Source: Muribaculaceae bacterium (GTDB lineage: Bacteria > Bacteroidota > Bacteroidia > Bacteroidales > Muribaculaceae). From it: a DNA stretch of 15,507 bases. The notes under the pieces are model-generated. The model had not been told where the DNA came from. It saw only the letters and a program-made list of their open reading frames with translations, and searched no databases. The stretch spans positions 1 through 15,507 of the forward strand of contig JAFLTK010000245.1 of assembly GCA_022511505.1 (NCBI GenBank), written 5' to 3'. This document shows, one piece after another, positions 6,953 to 14,712 of this stretch (position 1 is the first letter of the stretch; the number at the start of each line of letters is the position of its first letter). The translations under genes and the position numbers were made by a program.

Positions 6953-7790
6953 ATGGATGTTTGCCGGCGATATAGCGGGGGACGGCGACGGCGGTATTGG
7001 GGCCGATAACAATGTCGGCGGCGGCGCGAACAGCATCCGAGGCGTTGGCGACGGCAACAGCGCGGTCGGCGACGGCCATCATCGACAGGTCGTTTAGATT
7101 GTCGCCAAAAACGGTCAGATAGTCGGCACCGGTCATCTCGACGAGCCGGCGTATTCCGGCGGCTTTTGACACTCCCCGGGCAAAAATCTCGAGGTAGCCG
7201 CGCCGAGGATTAAAAATGTCGGGATAAGCCGAGACGGCAAGGTCGCCGCGTGCTCGCAACGCTTCGGCAAGGGGCTCGACGGCTGTCATCGGCCCCATGG
7301 CAAAAAGAAGCATAACGCGGTCGGCGCAACGGTCGAGAGGCGCCGGCGTGGATAGATGAAATCGCTTGAGGGGCAGCCCCGTGCGGTCGGCCACAAAACC
7401 GCGCTCGGCATTGTCGAGGTCGCCGGCGTGGTAAACGTCGAGAATTTGGTTGTCGCCCAAAGTATAAACAAAAGGCGTAATACCGTGATTGCCAAACATT
7501 TCCAGCAACGGCCCTATAAGCCGTGCGGGAATAAATCGAGGGTCGATATACAGCCGGCGGCGCCGGTCCCAGAGGGCGGCGCCGGTCATGACGACTGCCG
7601 GGACGGCGGTATCGATGCCGGCAAGGAGCGGCTCGACGGTGGCTGGAGTTCGGGCGGTCGCCACGGTAAACAGGACGCCACGCCGAGCGAGGTCGTTGAG
7701 CAACTCGGCAGCCTCGGGCGGCACTTGACTGTGGGCGTCAAGCAACGTGCCGTCCATATCCGAGACATAAAGCGGGCGCCGGGGGTTCAT
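6951..7790 (-). CDS. HAD-superfamily phosphatase, Cof-like (subfamily IIB)
   Basis: 279 residues from the ATG at 7790-7788. That ATG lies one base after the stop of the upstream permease gene, so translation is probably coupled; longer in-frame starts would overlap the permease. All HAD motifs are present: motif I DMDGTLLD (nucleophile D11, D13), motif II T45 in FTVATAR, K209 in GVSKAAGIRRL, and motif IV GDNLNDLSMM (D230, D234). The large cap between motifs II and III is of the C2B type found in Cof enzymes, which dephosphorylate sugar phosphates, PLP or flavin phosphates. The true substrate is unknown. It is the last gene of the exporter operon, an unusual partner for a tripartite pump. Confidence 0.9.
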   Translation of the reverse strand: MNPRRPLYVSDMDGTLLDAHSQVPPEAAELLNDLARRGVLFTVATARTPATVEPLLAGIDTAVPAVVMTGAALWDRRRRLYIDPRFIPARLIGPLLEMFGNHGITPFVYTLGDNQILDVYHAGDLDNAERGFVADRTGLPLKRFHLSTPAPLDRCADRVMLLFAMGPMTAVEPLAEALRARGDLAVSAYPDIFNPRRGYLEIFARGVSKAAGIRRLVEMTGADYLTVFGDNLNDLSMMAVADRAVAVANASDAVRAAADIVIGPNTAVAVPRYIAGKHP

Positions 7791-7791
7791 G

Positions 7792-9006
7792 TCACGCGGC
7801 GGTTTGGCTTGCGGCAAGCAATCGACGCTGGCGCGCACGGCGGTAGCGGATAATCAGATAGGCGATAACGAAATAGAGCCCGGTCAGGCACCAGAGCCAC
7901 AGGTAGGGACGCGCCTCCTGACCGAGAGTGGCGCCGTTGGAGTTCATGCGGATAAAGCCCTCGATGCCCCACGTTGCCGGCACAAGGTCGCCAACGGCCC
8001 TCCAGAACGGCGACATGCCATAACGCGGCCACGTCAATCCGCTCAGGAACAGGAAGATAACCGAGGTGAACACGATAATCATCAGCGAATTTTCGCGCTC
8101 GGTCACGAAGATACCGAGAACGATGCCCAGAAGCGACGACGCCAGCACGAGCGGCAACATGAAGAGCATGTACTGCCCGAGGTGGCCGACGTGGGGCAGG
8201 TTGAACATCGTCGGGACGCCGTGAAACAGGTAGAGCATCAACGGCAGGTAAATCACCAAGTAGCAGAATGTTTTGCCAAACAGCGTGGCGGTTGGGGGCG
8301 CGTCGACAATCATCGGGTCGATGCCGCCGTTCAGTCGGCGACGCTCGGCGCTGCCGCCGGCAAGCATTGCGGCGCCGAGGATGAGACTCTGCTGCAGAAT
8401 CAGCACCAGAATGCCGGGGATGACAAACGAAGCAAAGCCTTGGGTCGGGTCGCCGAGGAACAGCGACTCGCTATTGATAGGCGCTCCACTTGCCGCCGAC
8501 ACGCCCTCGGCCGGCAAGCCGAGATTGTCGATGGTCTCGGCGCGAAACTTGGCGCCCTCGGCAATCTGGATGTCGGCGAGCGCCATCAGCATCGTGCGAT
8601 AGCGCAGCAACAGGCTCATGTCATAGTAGACGGGGACCGTCGCCTGCTCGCCGCGACCTATTTGCTTGTCAAAGTCGGCCGGAATCTCCATGATGGCATA
8701 GACGCGATGCTCGTTCATCGCCTCGCGCGCCTCGGCAAGCGACGTCGCAAAGCCGGCCACCTCGATGGCTTGGGTAGCGTTGACGTCGCGTGTAAACTCG
8801 CGTGAACGCGCCGTGCCACACTTGTCGACGACAACCACCGGCAGGTTGGTGACAACCTCGGGGTTATATATTAAGGTGTAGATGACGGGATAGAGCGTTG
8901 GCAGAAAGAGGAAAAATATCAGCACGCCCGCGTCGTGGAACACGAGGTTAAACTCTCGCTTCCAAACCGCGTAAACGCTCATAAACCAATATTTTAGATA
9001 TCTCAT
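7792..9006 (-). CDS. ABC-2 type transporter permease (second of two)
   Basis: 404 residues, multi-domain layout of the ABC2_membrane_3/YhhJ-YbhS type. One N-terminal membrane segment (about 26-47) is followed by a large periplasmic domain (about 48-188) and five C-terminal segments (about 190-215, 245-262, 278-302, 308-325, 368-388). The motif FLFLSGLTWPRYGMSPFWRAVGDLVPATWGIEGFIRM (split over 319-353) matches the conserved late region of these permeases. No Walker A or signature motif is present, so it needs a separate ATPase. With its neighbour it likely forms a heterodimeric inner-membrane channel that feeds the HlyD/TolC conduit. The gene starts 12 bases after the stop of the first permease gene. 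Confidence 0.9.
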   Translation of the reverse strand: MRYLKYWFMSVYAVWKREFNLVFHDAGVLIFFLFLPTLYPVIYTLIYNPEVVTNLPVVVVDKCGTARSREFTRDVNATQAIEVAGFATSLAEAREAMNEHRVYAIMEIPADFDKQIGRGEQATVPVYYDMSLLLRYRTMLMALADIQIAEGAKFRAETIDNLGLPAEGVSAASGAPINSESLFLGDPTQGFASFVIPGILVLILQQSLILGAAMLAGGSAERRRLNGGIDPMIVDAPPTATLFGKTFCYLVIYLPLMLYLFHGVPTMFNLPHVGHLGQYMLFMLPLVLASSLLGIVLGIFVTERENSLMIIVFTSVIFLFLSGLTWPRYGMSPFWRAVGDLVPATWGIEGFIRMNSNGATLGQEARPYLWLWCLTGLYFVIAYLIIRYRRARQRRLLAASQTAA

Positions 9007-9018
9007 CGATAGACGGTT

Positions 9019-10182
9019 TTAGGTTAAATAGACCGGCCTGAGGCAGATTGATTTCAGGCGTCGCAGCCCGATGAACGGGACGAGCATGAAAATCAGCATC
9101 GCGATGTAATACCACCGCGAGTAGTAGAGCGGGATGCCGTTCAAAGCCTGGTCGGCATACACGAGGAAATACCAGCGCACGGGCAGGATGTAGCTGAACA
9201 CGCCGATGGCGCCATACATGCTCGTCACGGGGAACGAGAAGCCCGCAATCGAGAAACTAAGGATGCCGATGAGCGACACGCCCGAGAGCGCCAGACGGAA
9301 ACTGGGCACTAACTCGCAGATAGCCAGCGAGAAACCCTGGCTCGACAGCACGAGAAGCGCCATGGCCAGCAGAATGTGCCACGCCGGGCAATTCAGCGGA
9401 TAGTGGCAGAACTTGAACATCAGCGCCTGAGCCATCCAGCCGATGGCGGTGAAAATAACGGTCTGGGGCAACAACTTGCCGACGAGCGCAACGACCATCG
9501 AGCCGCCCGACACGCGCAGCCACTCGGGCGAAGTCGAGTGTTTAATCTCGGTCATCACCGAGAACACCGTCATCATCATCACCAGCAGGCATATAACGCC
9601 GGGAATGAACGAGTTGCAGAGGTAGATGGCATAGTTGAGCCACGGGTTGCCAATCGGGTGGTCCTGGACAACGATGGGCTGCAACATTGACCCGACGGCG
9701 TCCTCGCTCGCGCCCGCGGCGGTCAGCGATGCCGTGACCACTCCCGCCGTGACCGAGACGGCCGTGGTCTTGAACCCCTTGAACGACAGAGTGCCGGGGA
9801 CAAAGAAAGTCATGTTGCTGTAAAACGACAGCGTCGGCGACTTGCCCGCGAGCGTCTGCTGCTCAAAGTTGGCCGGGATGTAGAAGAAGCCGAAGATTTC
9901 GCCCTGCTGAACCTTGGCCATCGCCTCGTGGAACGACTCGGCCTCGACAACGATGTCGGTCAGTTCAGAGGCATTGAGCGTCCTCATCACGCGGCGCGAC
10001 AGCGTCGAGTGGTCGAGGTCAACCACCCCCACGGGCGCCTTCAGCGGCAAGCCCTCTTTCATCAGGTCGACAAAGAACAGCGCCACCGCCACCGGCACTA
10101 TCACCATCATCATCAGATAGATGGGGCGCGACACCAGCGTGACGACTCCTCGCCTGAGGGATGCTATCAATGTGTTGTTCAT
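9019..10182 (-). CDS. ABC-2 type transporter permease (first of two)
   Basis: 387 residues with the same architecture as the next gene. One membrane segment at about 20-40 precedes a periplasmic domain (about 41-185) that contains VGVVDLDHSTLSRR and GFFYIPANFEQ, typical of YhgE/ABC-2 exporters. Five membrane segments follow at about 187-210, 226-258, 266-290, 298-320 and 355-373, with FPVTSMYGAIGVFSYILPVRW near 318-337 corresponding to the conserved late motif. No ATP-binding motif. It starts 19 bases after the adaptor stop. The substrate cannot be deduced; homologous systems export drugs, lipids or other hydrophobic compounds. Confidence 0.9.
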   Translation of the reverse strand: MNNTLIASLRRGVVTLVSRPIYLMMMVIVPVAVALFFVDLMKEGLPLKAPVGVVDLDHSTLSRRVMRTLNASELTDIVVEAESFHEAMAKVQQGEIFGFFYIPANFEQQTLAGKSPTLSFYSNMTFFVPGTLSFKGFKTTAVSVTAGVVTASLTAAGASEDAVGSMLQPIVVQDHPIGNPWLNYAIYLCNSFIPGVICLLVMMMTVFSVMTEIKHSTSPEWLRVSGGSMVVALVGKLLPQTVIFTAIGWMAQALMFKFCHYPLNCPAWHILLAMALLVLSSQGFSLAICELVPSFRLALSGVSLIGILSFSIAGFSFPVTSMYGAIGVFSYILPVRWYFLVYADQALNGIPLYYSRWYYIAMLIFMLVPFIGLRRLKSICLRPVYLT

Positions 10183-10201
10183 CAGTTATTTAACTTGGGG
10201 A

Positions 10202-11209
10202 TTACTCGGGGCGATAGATGACGGTCATGCCGGGGCGCAGGTCGACGTTGCTCTCGACGGGACGCGCCTTGATTTCAAACGTGCGGCTGTCCCAGTCGCC
10301 GGTAGCCTTGGTTGCGCGCCAGGTGGCATAACTGCCCATGTCGCGGATATAGAAGATTTTACACTTGATATCGCTGCCTTTCAGCGCCGGGACGCTGAGC
10401 GTTACCTCCTGACCGAGTTTGAGGTCGCCGAGCAACTCCTCGCGCACGTTGAATGTCACCCACTTGTCGTCGGTTTTCAGCAGCGACATGATGGGCGCGC
10501 CGAGCGAGACAAGCTCGCCGACGTTGGGATAAACCTGGTCGATGACGCCGGCACAGGGGGCCGTCAGATACTGGTCCTCGAGCACACTCTCGACCTCGCG
10601 CACACCGCCGCGGGCAACGTTGACCATCGCGGCCGCGCTCTGCTTGTCCTCGCTCTGGGCGCCGGCAACGGCAAGCGCGTGCTGGCTCTTGGCGGCTTTC
10701 TCGCCGGCAACGGCAGCCTCGTAGGCCGCGCGCGCCTCGTCGCGTTTCTGCTCGCTGACAACCCCCTTTTCATAGAGGTTCTGCATGCGGTTATAGGTCT
10801 TTTCGGCAATTTCGCGGGCGGCTTGGGCCTGGGCAACGAGGTCGGCGGCGCCCTCGATAATCTGGGCGCGGGTGCCGGCGTCAACCTTGCGGTTCTGGGC
10901 GTTGGCGGCATTTTCCATCGCCTCGGCCTGCATCAGCCGCGCCTCGGCCAGCGACGAGTGGATGTGGACAAGCGTGTCGCCCTCCTGAACCGTGTCGCCC
11001 TCGTGGACCATCAGCGTCACCACGCGCCCCGGGAGCATGCCCGAGATGCGAACCGACGTTGCATCGGCTTGACCTTCAATGATTTCGGCCGGTTTATTGA
11101 GGAATAGGAAACCGACTATCGCCATAACAACGACGGCGATGAATACGCCGGCAAGTGCTATCGCAAGGATTCGCTCTTCGCGAGATTTGGGGTTATCGTT
11201 TTGTGCCAT
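10202..11209 (-). CDS. HlyD/EmrA-type periplasmic adaptor (membrane fusion protein)
   Basis: 335 residues from ATG 11209-11207. A longer frame from a TTG at 11296 would begin inside a repeat element and read an Asn/Ile tract from the triplet repeat, so it is rejected. A cytoplasmic tail (1-12) leads to one membrane anchor (about 13-38). Two half lipoyl motifs follow, VRISGMLPGRVVTLMVHEGDTV (split 53-74) and LTAPCAGVIDQVYPNVGELV (215-234), enclosing a long alpha-helical hairpin (about 88-210) that would contact TolC. The beta-barrel part holds NVREELLGDLKLGQEVTL. It should bridge the two ABC-2 permeases to the outer-membrane TolC protein encoded just upstream. Its 5' leader contains a triplet-repeat tract and a hairpin repeat. 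Confidence 0.92.
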   Translation of the reverse strand: MAQNDNPKSREERILAIALAGVFIAVVVMAIVGFLFLNKPAEIIEGQADATSVRISGMLPGRVVTLMVHEGDTVQEGDTLVHIHSSLAEARLMQAEAMENAANAQNRKVDAGTRAQIIEGAADLVAQAQAAREIAEKTYNRMQNLYEKGVVSEQKRDEARAAYEAAVAGEKAAKSQHALAVAGAQSEDKQSAAAMVNVARGGVREVESVLEDQYLTAPCAGVIDQVYPNVGELVSLGAPIMSLLKTDDKWVTFNVREELLGDLKLGQEVTLSVPALKGSDIKCKIFYIRDMGSYATWRATKATGDWDSRTFEIKARPVESNVDLRPGMTVIYRPE

Positions 11210-11220
11210 GATTCTATGAT

Positions 11221-11274
11221 TGTTGTTGATGTTGTTGTTGTTGGTGTTGTTGATGTTGATGTTGTTGATGTTAT
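11221..11274. repeat. Triplet-repeat tract (TGT/TGA)n in adaptor leader
   Basis: Eighteen consecutive triplets, 17 of the form TGN (mostly TGT, with TGA and one TGG) and a final TAT. On the coding (minus) strand this is an ACA/TCA-rich, weakly structured leader ending 12 bases before the adaptor ATG. Confidence 0.85.
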
Positions 11275-11295
11275 CGCGGAGCGATGATAATTTCA

Positions 11296-11335
11296 ATAAC
11301 CCCGTACATGCGAGCGCAGCGAGCTGTGCGGGGAC
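11296..11335. repeat. Dispersed hairpin repeat between tolC and adaptor gene
   Basis: ccccgtac (11300-11307) pairs with gtgcgggg (11326-11333), 8 bp with one G-U, around a gcgagcgcagcgag-type interior. It closely matches a second copy at 15320-15356 and the start of a third at 15493-15507. It sits in the 135-base intercistronic gap of the exporter operon, a place where REP-type hairpins often modulate mRNA stability. Confidence 0.75.
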
Positions 11336-11344
11336 AGTAACAAC

Positions 11345-12814
11345 TTAATTCTCGGGATAGGGAAGGAGCCCGAGGACCTTTGCCAGATAGACTTGGCAGA
11401 GCTTGACGTCTATCATCGCGTCGATTTTCTCGCTGTTGGCCTTGAGCCATGCGGTCTGGGCCTCCATGACATTTTGTGACGTCATCACTCCCTCGGCAAA
11501 GCCATAGCGGGCATGATTGAGGTTTGACTCGGCGCTCGACAGGTTTTTCAGCGTCATATTGTAGGTTTTAACACTCTCGCGGGCCTTGAACGCGGCCTGA
11601 CTCACCTGAAGGTCGACCATATCGCGGGCGTCGTCGAGTTGCATCTGCGTTATCTTGGCCTGGGTCTTGGCCGCGCGATATTTGTTGTAGTTGCCGCCCC
11701 AGTGCCAGATGGGGATGGTCAGCATCGCGCCCACCGAGAACGCGCCGTCAAAGCGCTTTTTGAAGCCGTTGAACATGTTGGGGTTGGAGAACGAGTAACT
11801 GCCAACGACCGCCAGATTGGGCAACATCGATGCCATCTCGACGCGCGCTTTCTGCTCCATGATGTTGACGCCGATGCGCAGGGCCTCGAGGTCCTGACGG
11901 CGCGCATAGACGTCGGCCATGTCGTAGGACGCCGAGGCCACGTCGGCAATCTGAACGTCGCTGAGTCCCTCGTCTTCAAGGGTCATCACCGTGTTGACCG
12001 GCAGACCGCACACCTGGGCGAGCGCCATGCGCGACAGCACGAGCCCGTTGTCAACCTTCGACAAATCGACCTCGGCCTCGTTGCATTTCACCTCGACGCT
12101 GAGCAGGTCGCTTTGGGTGGCTACCCCCTGCTCGACCATCTGACGCACGTTGGAGCGCAACGTGTCGAGGAGCGCAACATAACTCGTAGCCAATTCCTTC
12201 TTGGCTCGCAGCGACACCACCTGCCAGTAGGCCGCATCGACCGCCGTGATGATATCCTGGGCCTCGTTGTTGCTCATCGCCCCGGCCAGTTTCTCGTTCA
12301 GGCGGGTGATGCGGTTCATCGCCACAATCTTGCCGCCCATATACACCGGCTGGGTCAGCGTGATGGCCCCGAAAAAGACGTTGTGGATGTCAAACTCCAT
12401 CGCCTCCTTGGGGATAAGCGCCACTTGCTCAGGGATATACTGCCCGTCGGGCCCCTTTATCGGCTCGCCGGTAATCGGGTTTTTCACCAGCGAAAATTGA
12501 TAACTCTGGCTCTGGAGGTCAAACGTCTTTACCGGCAACAACTGGTCGCTGTCAAATATCGACAGATTTTTTTGATTATACATGTAGCCACCGGCAAAGT
12601 CGATGCCCGGCAGATAGGCCGCAAAGGCCTCTTTGTTCTGGTAGCGCGCCGCGTTGATGCGCTCGCGCGAGATTTGCAACTGCTTGTTGTGGGTCAGCGC
12701 CAGCGTGCGGCACGAGTCTATCGAGACCGCCTCAGCCCCGCTTGCGGCCTGTCCGCCCGCGACACCCACCAGCAACGCTGTCATCGCCGCACCAATTAAT
12801 CTGCTGATTGACAT
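11345..12814 (-). CDS. TolC-family outer-membrane efflux protein
   Basis: 489 residues, normal for the family. A signal peptide is visible (SRLIGAAMTALLVGVAGGQA, cleavage about residue 23-27). Residues about 30-60 hold the usual start of the first helix (SIDSCRTLALTHNKQLQISRERINAARYQ). The two-fold repeated coiled-coil pattern of TolC proteins follows, with the first beta-hairpin region around AAYLPGIDFAGGYMYNQ and the second around ASMLPNLAVVGSYSFSNP, then the PIWHWGGNYNKYRAAK segment. The trimer should form the outer-membrane channel and periplasmic tunnel for the adaptor and permeases encoded downstream. It is the first gene of the minus-strand operon; a possible -7 box lies 85 bases upstream. 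Confidence 0.93.
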   Translation of the reverse strand: MSISRLIGAAMTALLVGVAGGQAASGAEAVSIDSCRTLALTHNKQLQISRERINAARYQNKEAFAAYLPGIDFAGGYMYNQKNLSIFDSDQLLPVKTFDLQSQSYQFSLVKNPITGEPIKGPDGQYIPEQVALIPKEAMEFDIHNVFFGAITLTQPVYMGGKIVAMNRITRLNEKLAGAMSNNEAQDIITAVDAAYWQVVSLRAKKELATSYVALLDTLRSNVRQMVEQGVATQSDLLSVEVKCNEAEVDLSKVDNGLVLSRMALAQVCGLPVNTVMTLEDEGLSDVQIADVASASYDMADVYARRQDLEALRIGVNIMEQKARVEMASMLPNLAVVGSYSFSNPNMFNGFKKRFDGAFSVGAMLTIPIWHWGGNYNKYRAAKTQAKITQMQLDDARDMVDLQVSQAAFKARESVKTYNMTLKNLSSAESNLNHARYGFAEGVMTSQNVMEAQTAWLKANSEKIDAMIDVKLCQVYLAKVLGLLPYPEN

Positions 12815-12898
12815 AACTTTATCTAAGTTGAAATGTGGTTTTGGTTTTACAGGGCTGATTAAACGGCCCTAAAATAGCATTTTTACATATTCTATCTG

Positions 12899-12906
12899 CA
12901 AAAATA
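12899..12906 (-). promoter_or_regulatory. Possible -7 box of the tolC operon
   Basis: On the minus strand the sequence reads TATTTTTG, fitting TAnnTTTG. No good -33 TTG at 19-21 bases. It would give a leader of roughly 75-80 bases containing the small hairpin at 12851-12870. Confidence 0.45.
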
Positions 12907-13028
12907 ACCATCATTCTGCTAAAATTGTTTAAAAACGGCGACAAAATTTTATCCCGGTAGAGGAATTTGTGTTCCAAAACTCCGATTTACCCCGCCCTTG
13001 CCGTCACGAGGTCGCGTCAGGCACCTCG

Positions 13029-13096
13029 CGCGATTTATCCCGTTATATCGCGTTAAATCGCGTTAAAACTCGATAAATAGTCCCGTTATATCTCGT
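13029..13096. repeat. Cluster of gataaatcg/cgttata motifs downstream of the M20-like gene
   Basis: cgcgattta (13029-13037) and taaatcgcg (13054-13062) form a 9-bp inverted repeat. An exact cgatttatc is at 13031-13039, cgataaata at 13071-13079, and cgttata/cgttaaa words lie between and after. Same motif family as 578-606 and 13731-13758. Confidence 0.6.
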
Positions 13097-13104
13097 TCCC
13101 CCCG

Positions 13105-13695
13105 CTATTTCAACATATAATACAACAAATCCATGGCCTCGCGGAGGTCGTCGGCAGTGGGTTCAGCGACCTCCGTTCCCGGGCCAACATAGACCGCGGG
13201 CACTGCTTCGGGCACCGCCAATGCGCCGTCGGGCACCGCAACCGCTTCGCGCCCGAGTATCGCCGCACGGGCCAATATCGCGCAATCGTCCCCGACGCCT
13301 CGCGCCGCCGGGTTCATCCCCGTCGGCGTGCCGACAACCGCCATGTCAATCGCGGGCAGTCGCTTGAAAGCGTCGTCAATCCCCACGGCCGTGGTCGCCA
13401 GAAAAACGAGGTTATTCCCATCCCGCAAACCGCGGAAAACCGCTGATAATGCGGCTATTGACGGCCCGTAGCGGTCGATATCGCCGTCAAGCCGGGCAAT
13501 CAGCGCCAACGTCGGCCGCGTCGCGTCACGGTTGCCGGCGACCGACCATGCGCTGCGCCCGTCGCTCTCAGCCTCGATGCCGTGACGCTTCATCCAGTCG
13601 GCAACAACATCGGCCGCCCCGCCGCCGCGACTGCGGGCCGCCGTCACCTCGGCCACCAGGTCGACCGAATCATAATATAGTTCAGAATCAATCAT
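13105..13695 (-). CDS. Shortened M20-like (ArgE/DapE-type) protein lacking metal ligands
   Basis: 196 residues against about 350 for typical M20 deacetylases. The fold is recognisable in order: an N-terminal segment YDSVDLVAEV..AADVVADWMKRHGI; RPTLALIARLDGD (61-72) where active enzymes have a His-x-Asp metal motif; NNLVFLATTAVG (94-105) where they have a Glu-Glu pair; DMAVVGTPTG (117-126) in place of a GEPT motif; and VYVGPGTEVAEPTADD (168-183) where they carry the final ligand His before the TADE-like end. All of these metal-binding positions appear replaced, and the middle dimerisation domain is missing. The frame is intact with no stop, so this may be a retained non-catalytic protein rather than fresh debris. 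It starts 93 bases after the EamA stop, same strand. The match is from memory of family sequences, not a search. Confidence 0.65.
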   Translation of the reverse strand: MIDSELYYDSVDLVAEVTAARSRGGGAADVVADWMKRHGIEAESDGRSAWSVAGNRDATRPTLALIARLDGDIDRYGPSIAALSAVFRGLRDGNNLVFLATTAVGIDDAFKRLPAIDMAVVGTPTGMNPAARGVGDDCAILARAAILGREAVAVPDGALAVPEAVPAVYVGPGTEVAEPTADDLREAMDLLYYMLK

Positions 13696-13730
13696 ATCCT
13701 ACTCAATTTTCGTTTCATGATTAATGTCTC

Positions 13731-13758
13731 GATAAATCGAGATTTAACGCGATTTATC
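13731..13758. repeat. Inverted repeat of gataaatcg upstream of the M20-like gene
   Basis: gataaatcg (13731-13739) and cgatttatc (13750-13758) form a perfect 9-bp inverted repeat with a 10-base spacer. It lies 36-63 bases upstream of the M20-like start and 31 bases after the EamA stop. An operator for the M20-like gene is possible. Confidence 0.65.
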
Positions 13759-13788
13759 ACGGCATATACAGAGGGCTCGGATGTTGTT

Positions 13789-14688
13789 TTAAGTCGCCCG
13801 GGCTCGCGACGTCGTCACCAGGAAAACGCCGGTGAAGATGAGCACCACCGCCAGTACTTTCATTGGCGTGAAACGGTCAAACCCGAGCACCACGCCGACG
13901 CCCGACGCTACTATCGGCTGCACGTAGTTGTACATCCCTACTATCGTAGGCCGCAGGTTCTTCTGCCCTATCATCACACAGATATAGGCCACAAACGTGC
14001 CGCCGACAACCACGTAGGCCACGCAGGCCCAGAGCGTAGGCGTCATTGCGCTCCACGCCGTCGACAGCGCCGTCGGCGCCACAAAGGGCGTCAGCACGAT
14101 GGCCGCAAACGTGAACATCCACTTCATCAGCGTTACCAAGCTATAGCGTGCGATAAAATTCTTATAGATAGTCAGATAGAGGGCATAACTGAGTTGCGCG
14201 CCGAGCACGAGCAGGTCGCCGAGGAGAGGACGGTCGCCCCCGCCGGTGTAGCCGGCGCTCCCGAGCACAAGTATCAACGCCCCCGCCGCCCCTATCAGGA
14301 TGCCGCCCGCCTTCCTGACGGTGACGGGCTCGCGCAGGAAGATGGCAGCAAGCACCATGACCCACATCGGCATCGTCGTCGTGATAATCGACGCCTCGCC
14401 CGGCGACGTGAACCCCACGCCAAAAATAAAGCATCCCTGATTGAACAGGATGCCCAGCATCGCCGCGCCCGCCAGACGGGCCTTGTCGGCCGCCGGCACG
14501 TGCTCGTGGCGCGTGAACAGCGACGCCACCCAGAACAGGATTGCCGCCCCGACAATGCGGAAGCCCGTCATCATCAACGGACCGATAATGCCCGCGGCCA
14601 TAGCGACTTTGGCTATCGGCGACATCAATCCCCACATAAAATTAGACCCCAGCATCGCCAGGTGTCCTTTGGGTTTAAAATCACTCAT
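13789..14688 (-). CDS. EamA/DMT-superfamily transporter
   Basis: 299 residues with ten predicted membrane segments in two EamA repeats. The first begins at GHLAMLGSNFMWGLMSPIAK and ends near LILVLGSAGY; the second begins about residue 155 (LLGDLLVLGAQLSYALYLTIYK) and ends at VLIFTGVFLVT. The late motif YNYVQPIVASGVGVVLGFDRF is typical of the family. These inner-membrane proteins export or import small metabolites such as amino acids or nucleosides; the substrate is not predictable. The ATG lies 24 bases after the folB stop, so the two probably share the folB promoter. The sequence before the ATG on this strand has no Shine-Dalgarno. Confidence 0.92.
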   Translation of the reverse strand: MSDFKPKGHLAMLGSNFMWGLMSPIAKVAMAAGIIGPLMMTGFRIVGAAILFWVASLFTRHEHVPAADKARLAGAAMLGILFNQGCFIFGVGFTSPGEASIITTTMPMWVMVLAAIFLREPVTVRKAGGILIGAAGALILVLGSAGYTGGGDRPLLGDLLVLGAQLSYALYLTIYKNFIARYSLVTLMKWMFTFAAIVLTPFVAPTALSTAWSAMTPTLWACVAYVVVGGTFVAYICVMIGQKNLRPTIVGMYNYVQPIVASGVGVVLGFDRFTPMKVLAVVLIFTGVFLVTTSRARAT

Positions 14689-14712
14689 AACAGGAGGTTT
14701 TATATCGTGCGG

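Larger units (their letters stand above)
12815..13104. other. Upstream region of the tolC operon and 9-bp motif cluster
   Basis: No gene seen. The half next to tolC is AT-rich and contains the candidate -7 box and a small hairpin (agggc 12851-12855 with gccct 12866-12870) that would lie in the tolC leader. The half next to the M20-like gene is a cluster of cgcgattta, cgttata and cgttaaa words (about 13027-13096). Confidence 0.55.

Noticed and set aside
7789..8805. Long plus-strand open frame
   Set aside because: It lies opposite the permease gene; it is rich in His, Arg and Gln with no family features, as expected for the antisense of a GC-rich gene. The frames at 10121-11107, 11639-12799 and 13717-15090 are rejected for the same reason.
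11210..11296. N-terminal extension of the adaptor (Asn/Ile-rich)
   Set aside because: It would start at a TTG inside the hairpin repeat and translate the triplet tract; the ATG at 11209 gives a normal adaptor N-terminus.
14691..14699. caggaggtt resembling a Shine-Dalgarno site
   Set aside because: It is on the plus strand, where no gene follows; on the coding strand of the EamA gene it is the complement and cannot act as one.
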